In this document: positions 1 through 9,000 of the stretch, piece by piece
Layout of the letters: each line of letters starts with the position of its first letter
Numbering within the stretch: the stretch's first letter is position 1
Origin: JBGANR01 sp044222225
Lineage (GTDB): Bacteria; Actinomycetota; Actinomycetes; Mycobacteriales; Mycobacteriaceae
Assembly: GCA_044222225.1 (NCBI GenBank)
Contig: JBGANR010000008.1
Location: forward strand, 62,001-126,000
DNA length: 64,000 bases
Direction of reading: 5' to 3'
Position numbers and translations under genes: made by a program
The notes under the pieces: model-generated
Database searches by the model: none
Seen by the model: only the letters and a program-made list of their open reading frames with translations
What the model was told of the DNA's origin: nothing

Positions 1-3000
1 TCCGCGATCGCCCCCTCGAGCGGGTTGCGCGGCGCCACGACCTCGGCCTCGACGCCGAAGGCGGGCGCGGGCAGCGCCTTGCGGTCCAGCTTGCCGTTGG
101 TGTTGAGCGGCATCGCGTCGAGCACCACGACGGCGTCCGGAACCATGTAGTCCGGCAGTGCCGACGCCGACGCCGCGCGCAGCACGGCCGGTTCCGGCAG
201 GTCGGTGCCCACGACGTACGCGACGAGCCGCTGGTCCGCACCGTCCGCCGCGGCGACGGCCACCGCGGAGCGGACACCGGGCTGCTTGAGGAAGGCCGCC
301 TCGATCTCGCCGAGCTCGATCCGCAGGCCGCGGATCTTCACCTGGAAATCGGTGCGACCGATGATCCACAGGTCGCCGTTGCGGTCGAGCCGCGCCAGGT
401 CGCCCGTGCGATACATCCGGTCGCCGGGCGCCCCGAAGGGATCGGCCACGAATCGCTCGGCCGTGACGTCGGCCATGCCGCCGTAGCCGCGCGCGAGGCC
501 GGCGCCGGCGAGATACAACTCGCCCTCGACGTTGGCGGGCACGGGGTTGAGGAACCCGTCGAGCACGTAGACGTCCATGCCGTCGATCGGCTTGCCCACC
601 GACAGGGACGTGTCGCCGCCGGAGAAGATCCGGCGCCGGTACTCGGCGACGGTGATCGGCAGCACCGTCACCGTGTCCGACCCCTCGGTCGGGCCGTAGC
701 TGTTGAAGACGATCCCGTGCTCGACGGGCAGCGCCGCGAACGGCGCCGGACGCAGCGGCTCGCCGCCGACGCACAGCTGCGTGATCCGGCCCATCGTCTC
801 CGGGTCGGCCTCTACGAGGAGCTCGTACGCGCTCGGTGCGCCGGTCATCAGCCGCGCGTCCTCGCGTCGTGCGAGCGCGGTGATGGCGACGGGGTCGAAG
901 CCCTCGTCGGGCAGGATCAGCGTGCGGCCCTGCGCCAGAGCCAGCCAGGCCGGCCGCTGCGTCGCGTCGAACCGCACCGACAGGGCGAGCAGCAGCGCGC
1001 CGTCGACGCCGTCGGCGACGCCGGTGGCCCACCGCATCATGTTGCGGAAGCCGCGCATCGGCAGCAGGGTCGGCTTCGGCGTCCCGGTCGACCCGGACGT
1101 CGTGATGACGTACGCGAGCCGCAGGTCGGCGCCGGGCTCGGACCACGGATCGACGGGCAGGACGCCGCCGCTCGCCGCGGCGGCCTCGGCGCTCTGCCGC
1201 ACGGACACCCAGCGGCCCGCCCAGCCCTCGGCCGCGATGTCGGCTTCCCGGTGTTCTCCGTCATAGACCGCGACCCGGCTCCCGGATGCGCTGAGCACGG
1301 CGGCGACGCGCCCGGCGGGCGCGGTCGGATCGAGCGGCAGGTAGGCGGCGCCGGCCTTCCAGCAGGCGAGGATCGCGACGGGCCAGTCGATTCCGCGGCC
1401 GACGTGCAGGCCCACGACGTCGTCGCGACCGACGCCCGCCGCGGCGAGGACGCGCGCGAGCGAGTCGGCCCGCTCGTCGATCTCCGCGCGGGTGGCCGAC
1501 CCGTGCTCGCCCACGGCGGCGACCGCCGTCGGATCGGCGGCGACGGACCGGTGCCAGGACTCGAGAAGCGGCAGGTCGCCGGCAGCCGCCGGCGCGAGAC
1601 CGCCGGCCGCGACCACGGCGGCGCGCACGACGTCGTCGAGGACGGCGCCGAAGTCGGCGGTGAGGATGGCCGGGACGAGCCCCGACAGGATGACCGACGC
1701 GATGGTCTCGCCGTCCCAGCCGCGTGCGGTGAGCGACGGCGCGAGCGCCGCGTAGCTCGTCGCGATCTCGCCGAACGTCACCCGGCGGCCGTCGAGTTCG
1801 AGCGCGACGACGTCCGGTTGCGCGGTGCCGGCCGCGGCGAACACGCCGGGCAGGTCGGCGGGGTCGACGACGGGCAGGCCGAGCTCGCGCGGCGTCCGGA
1901 TCTCGATGGCGCCGACCGGCGCCGCGGGATCGGCGACGGCGGCGGCGGCGAGCAGCGTCAGCCGCTCCGCGAACTCCTCGACCGTGACGGCGTCGAAGAC
2001 GTCCGTCGCGTACACGATCTGCACGATGAGCTCGCCGCCGCGCTCCTCGACGTTGAGGGCGAGGTCGAACTGGGTGTCCGTGCGGTCGACGTCCTCGACG
2101 GTGACGGTGACGCCGGGCAGTTCGACCACCGCGGCGTCGTTGTTCTGGAACGCCAGCAGCACCTGGAACAGCGGCGAGTACGACGTCTGCCGCCCGCTGA
2201 CGAGCCGGTCGACGAGCGTGGTGAACGGCAGCTCGTCGTGCGCGAACGCGTCGAGGTCGACGTCGCGGATCCGGGCGAGCGTGTCGCCGAAGCCGGCGCC
2301 GGTGTCGATCGCGGTGCGCAGCACGACGGTGTTGACGAAGATGCCGACCAGCGGCTCCAGCGCGGCGTCCGGCCGGTTGCGGACCGGCGTGCCGATCGAG
2401 ATGTCCCGGCTGCCGGACAGCCGCGCGAGGAGCACGGCGACGAGCGCGTGCACGGCCATGAACAGCGTGGCGCCGCTCTCCTGGGCCAGCCGGTCGAGGC
2501 CCGTCACGAGCTCGGCGGGCAGTCGCAGATCGACGGCGGCACCCTCGCCTACCCGGCCCGCCGGGCGCGGCCGGTCGAGCGGCAGGCTGAGGACGTCGGG
2601 CGCGCCGTCCAGGGTGTGGCGCCAGTATTCGAGTTCGGCCGCGGCGGCCGACGTCGAATCGTCGGGATCGCCGAGACGCGCGCGCTGCCACACCGCGTAG
2701 TCGGCGTACTGCACCGGAAGCGCGACCAGCCGCGGCGGCCGGCCCTGCGTGCGGGCCGCGTAGGCGGCGACGAGGTCGGCCGCCAGCGGCGCCAGCGACG
2801 CCCCGTCAGCGGCGATGTGATGGATGACGACGATGAGCACCGCCTCCGAGGCGCTCTCGCGCAGCAGCAGCGCCCTGATCGGCGGCTCGGCCGTCAGATC
2901 GAAACCCTCGGCCGCGAACTCACGGGCGGCGTCCGCGGTACCGCTAGGCGAGATCTGACGCGTCTGCACCGTCACGTGATGCTGCGCCGACACCTCGGCG

Positions 3001-6000
3001 ACGGGTCCGTCGGCGGTCTCCGGGAAGCGCGTGCGCAACACCGCCTGCCGGGCGACGACGTCGTTCATCGCCGCGGCCAGCGCCTCGGTGTCCAGATCGC
3101 CGGTCAACCGCAGCGGCAACACGATGTTGTACGCGCCCGACGCCGGATCGAGCCGGCCCATCAGCCACATCGACTGCTGCGACAACGACAACGGGAACGG
3201 CCCCTCACCGGCCGCGAGCCCCGCCACCAACGACAGTCCCTCCGTGACGACGTCCGCCGCGTCCACGGCGCGGGCCAGCGACTCGACGGTCGGGTTCTGG
3301 AAGATCTCCCGCACCGCCAGCCGGCGGCCCGTCACCGCTGAGATCCGCGCGGCGGCCTTGGTCGCCACCAGCGAGTTACCGCCCAGATCGAAGAACGAAT
3401 CGGTCACGCTCACCGCGGGCAGCCCCAGAACCTCGGCGAACACTCCCGCCAACAGCTCCTCCGTGCCGTCGGCCGCGGCCCGGCCCTCCGTCGCGATCGA
3501 CGCGAAATCCGGTGCCGGCAACGCCCGGCGATCCAACTTCCCCGCCGACGTCAACGGAATCTCCTCCAACTCGATCACCACGGCCGGCACCATGTGGGCC
3601 GGCAGCAAGCGGGCCACATGGCTCCGCAGTTCTTCACTCGACACCGGCTGCGACGTCGTCACATACGCCGCCAGCGCGGTCACCCCCGAGGGCATCGGCG
3701 CGCCGACGGTGGTGACGAACTCGACCGCGGGATGCGCCGCGAGCGCGGCGTCGATCTCGCCCAGTTCGATGCGGAAACCCCGCACCTTCACCTGATGATC
3801 CCGACGACCGACGTAGAACACCTCAAGACCGCCATCACGGTCGCGCACCCAGCGCACGACATCACCGGTGCGATACATCCGCTCCCCCGGCTCGCCGTAG
3901 GGATTCGCCACGAACCGCTCCGCCGTCAAACCGAACCGGTCGTGATAGCCGCGCGCCACGGCCGGCCCCGCCAGATACAGCTCACCGTCCGCGCCCACCG
4001 GTACCGGACGCAGATCCCGACCGAGAACCAGTGACCGCACACCGCGCACCGGCGAACCGATCGTGATCGCAGCACCCGGCGTCATCGGACCGGCCAGATC
4101 GGAGAAGCAGGTCGCCTCGGTCGGGCCGTATCCGTTGAACATCCGACGCCCCGGCGCCCACCGCTCCACCAACTCCGGCTGACACGCCTCACCACCGACG
4201 ACCACGCATTCGAGCGCGTCGAGCCCAGCCGGATCGACCGACGCCAACGCCGCCGGCGTGATGAACGCATGCGTCACCCGCTCCTGCGCGAGCAGGGCGT
4301 GCAGCTCTTCCCCGCCATACACGTCCGTCGGCGCGACCACCATCGTCGAACCGTTCGCCAACGCGAACAACACCTCGAGAATCGAGGCATCAAAGCTCGG
4401 CGACGCGAACTGCAACGTCCGCGAACCCGCCGTGATCCCGAACCGCTGCGCCTGCTCAGCCAGAAGATTCCGCAGACCACCATGGGTCACCGCGACACCC
4501 TTCGGCTCACCCGTGGTGCCCGAGGTGTAGATCATGTACGCCACACTCGACGGCAGCGGAGCCGGAATCTCATCCGCTGCGATCGCGGCGTCCGACCGCT
4601 CGACCCGATCGGTATCGAGGAGCAGCCACGGAACGTCCGCCGGCAGCGCGTCGGCCCACGCCGACGTGGACAGCCCGAGGACGGCGCCGGAATCGGACAG
4701 CATGTCCTTGACCCGGCTCGTCGGATAACGCATGTCGATCGGGACGAACGCGCCACCGGCCTTCGCGACGGCCCACCACCCGACCAGATAGTCGACCGAG
4801 CGACCCATCGCCAACGCGACCATCGACTCCCGGCCGACACCCCGCGCCACCAACTCCCGAGCAAGGGCGTTCGACCGGCGATCCAACTCCGGGTAGCCGA
4901 TCGACCCGTCTCGGGTCACCGCCGCCAGACGATCCCCGGCGGCGGAGACCGCCGCGGCGAGCAGATCCGGCAACACCGCGACGTCGACGTCCGGATCGCC
5001 GACCTGGCCGAGCAACTCGGCCCGCTCCGCCTCGGAGACCAGCTCGATCGAGCCCAACGAGTCCTGCGGACGCGCGGCGATCGCCAGCAGCACCCGCTCG
5101 AACGCCGCCGACAGACCCGCGACGGCCGCGGCGTCGAGCGCCGACGGCAGATACTTCGCCGTCACCGCGAGCGTCGGCTCGCTCGTCACCACCAGCGTCA
5201 ACGGATAGTGCGTCGCGTCCTGAACGGCGGCGTCGACCACCGCCATCCCGTCGACCGCGGCCGCCCCCGCGAGCGCCTCGCGATCGAGCGGATAGGACTC
5301 GTAGACGAGCATCGTGTCGAACAGCGCGTCCACCTCGGCGGCGTCCGTGATCGCCGCCAGACCCACATGATGAGCGTCGAGCACGGTCGTGGCCTGCTCC
5401 GCGAGCGCCGCCACCAGCTCGCCCGCGGACGTCGCCAGGTCGACCCGCGCCCGCACCGGCAGCGTGTTGATGAACAACCCGACGATCGACTCCACACCCG
5501 CGACGTCCTCGGGCCGTCCGGAGACAGTCGTCCCGAACACGACGTCGTCACGACCGGTGAACCGCGCCAACACCAACGCCCACGCCGCCTGCAACAACGA
5601 GTTGACCGTGACACCCGCGCCACGCGCAGCCGCGGCCACAGCCGCCGAATCGGCCTCGCCGAACCGCACGACCAGTTCGGCTGGCACCCGATCGGCGCCC
5701 GACGCCCCAGCGGGAACGAGCAGCGTCGGCTCGTCGACGCCGGCGAGCACCTGACGCCACGTCTTCGTCGCCTCGTCGACGTCCCGGGACGCCAACCACG
5801 CCAGATAGTCGCGATAGCCGGTGTCGGCCCCGGCATCGACGGCTCCGGCACCGTCGGTCGCGTACGCCGAGATGAGATCGCCCACGATCAACGGCAGCGA
5901 CCAGCCGTCCACCACGATGTGGTGATTCGTCACCACCAACCGCTGACCCGCCGCACCCAGGTCCACCAGGGTGAACCGGATCAGCGGCGGCCGATCGAGG

Positions 6001-9000
6001 ACGAACGGCGCCGTCCGATCCGCGAGCAACAACTCCGCGTACCGGCGATCGGCGTCGGACCGTCCTGAGAAGTCGACCGTGCGCCACGGCACCTGCACCG
6101 ATCCCACGGCGGCGACGGCCTGCCGCACCACACCGTCGGCGCCGACGACAAAACCGGCCCGCAACGTCGCATGCCGCGCCACCAGCGTCTGCGCCGCCCG
6201 CCGCATCCGATCCGCGTCGACCCCCGACAACGACAGGACGAGCTGCGCCGAATACACGTCGTGCCCACCCGAACCACCGGCGGCGTAATCGGCATGAAAG
6301 TACAGCCCCTGCTGCAACGGCGACAGCGACCACACGTCGTCGAGCCGGCCGATCCGGCGCTCCAGTTCCGCGAGTTCGGCCGAGCCGGTGGGCACCGACG
6401 TCACATCCGACGGCGTCAACGCCCCGGCGTCCGGCGACCCGACGTGCTCGGCGATCCCCGTCAGCGCCGCCTGCCACCGCTGCACGAGGCGTTCGGTCTC
6501 GGCCTCCGACAGCACCGACGGCAGGTGATCGACCGTCACCGACAACACCGGGCCGCCCACACCGTCGACCACCATCGCGTTGATCTCGAGACCCGAACGC
6601 ACCCGCGCCGACGCGCCGCGATCACCGCGCAACGCCGCGTCGCCGTCCGGCGCCCACGCCGAGACCGGCACATGCTCGACGCGCCCGAGGTAGTTGAACA
6701 CCACCTGCGGCACCGGCAGCTCGCCCAACTCGGCGTCGCCGGCGAGGTACCGCAGCACCCCGTAACCGACGCCGCCGTGCGGCACCCGCGATGCCTCCTT
6801 CGCCGCGACGAGCAGCTCGCGAGCGGCTGCGCCACCGGCGGCCACCGCCCCGGCGTCCGCCGTCGGCAGCGCCACGGGGTACGCCGTGGTGAACCAGCCG
6901 ACGGTCCGCGACAGCTCGGCCCCCGCAAGAATCTCCTCGGCCCGGCCGTGCCCCTCCACCAGCACCGACACCGAACTCTCGGTGGTCAGCGGCGCCAGGG
7001 CGGCCCCCAGCCCCGCCAGCAGCGCATCCGCCACATCGGCTCGGTACGCCCGCTGCGCGTCCACCGCCAGCCGCGACGCGACCGCGGCCGGCAGCGTGAA
7101 CGACGTCCGGCGCAACTCCGCGACCGAGCCGGCGGCGTCCGGCAGCCCGAGCCGGCCCGCCGAGCCGGCGGCCAGCCATGCCTGTCGCTCCGACTCGAAG
7201 AAGCCCTCGGACGCGAGCCCGGCCAGGCCCGTCGCCCAGCGCCGCACCGACGTCCCGACCGGCGCCAGCCCGGCACCGCTGTACGCGATCGCCAGATCGG
7301 GCAGCAGAATCCGCCAGCTCACCCCGTCCACCACCAGGTGGTGCAACACGAGCAGCAGCCGCGGATTCGCCCCGGTCGATTCCGCAGGCTCCATCTCGTT
7401 CGACCCAGTCGATTCCGCAGGCTCCATCTCACCGTTCCGGCCGTCCACCACGACGGCGCGCACGACGTCACCGGTGAACGGATCCAACGATTCCGTCAAC
7501 TCGCCCGCCAGTGCATCGACGGCCGCCGCGAACTCCGCGGAACCGACCGCCGCAGCGACCGTCCGCCGCTCGACGCGCACCGGAGCGGCGGACTCGTCGA
7601 CCACCACCGACGTTCCGGAGACCAGCCGCGCGCGCAGCATGTCGTGCCGGCGACGCACCGCGTCGATCGCCTCGCCCAATCGCACGATGTCGACGTCCGC
7701 CGGCAACACGATCCGCGCCGACTGCGAGAACGGCCCGATCAGCCCTTCCGCCTCGGCCGCCCACGTCACCACCGGCGAGGCCGGGAACTCGCCGACGCCG
7801 CCGCCCGGCAACTCGGCGAGCACGTCGGCCGCCTCGGCCCGTGCCGCGGCGGCCAACGCGGCGACGCTGCGATGGGCGAACACGTCGCGGGACGTGAAGT
7901 GCAGCCCCTTCACCCGGGCACGCGAGGCCAGCTGAATGGCCATGATGCTGTCTCCGCCGAGCGCGAAGAACGATTCGTCGACGCCGATCTCCTCCACACC
8001 GACCAGCTCGGCGACGAGTTCGGCGAGGATCCGCTCCCGCTCCGACGTCGGCCCGCGCCGCGCGCCGACGGCGCCGGCGGGTTCGGGCAGCGCCGAGCGG
8101 AGCACCTTGCCGTGGCTGTCGACGGGCAGCGACTCCAACGGCACGACGACCGCCGGAACGAGCGCCGCCGGCAGCGTGGCGACGAGCCGGTCGAGGACGG
8201 CATCGGCGTCGAACTCCTCGGCGTCGGCCACGACATAGGCGACGAGCGACGAGCGGCCGCCCCGGCGCCACACCGTGGCCGTCGCCTCGCTGAAGCCGAG
8301 CTCGGTCAGCGCGACTTCGAGCTCGCCGAGCTCGACGCGGACGCCGCTGATCTTCACCTGGGAGTCGCTCCTGCCGAGGTACTCCAACTCGCCGTTCTGC
8401 AGCCGGCGGACGAGATCCCCCGTGCGATACATCCGGGCGCCCGGGATGTCGAGATCGGCGACGAAGCGCTCGGCCGTCAGCGCGGTCCGGCCGTGATAGC
8501 CGACACCGACGAGCTCGCCCGCGAGATAGAGCTCGCCGACGGCCCCGAGCGGAACCTCCCGCAGCCGCCGGTCGAGCACGCGCAGCGTCGTCGCCGCGAC
8601 CGGTCCGCCGATCGGCACGACGCCTGCGCCGTCGTCCAGCACGTGCGCGGTGGCACCGATGGTCACCTCGGTCGGGCCGTAGTGGTTCTCGACGACGACG
8701 CCCGGCAGCGTCGCCCGCATCCGCTCGGCCAGCGGGCGCAGCAGCGGCTCGCCGCCCAGCCACAGCCGGCGGACCGACGGCATCTTCCGATCGCCGAGCT
8801 CGTCGAGCAGCACCCGCATCGCCGACGGGACGACGCCGCAGAAATCGGTGATCTCGTGCTCCGTGACGAGGTCGACGATGTGGTCGGTGTCGAGGTCGTG
8901 GCCGGGCGCCGTCACGACGGCCGTGCCGATCAGCGGCGACAGCAGCTCCCGCAGCGACGGATCGAACGTCGGCGCCGTCTTGACCAGCATCGTCACCGGG

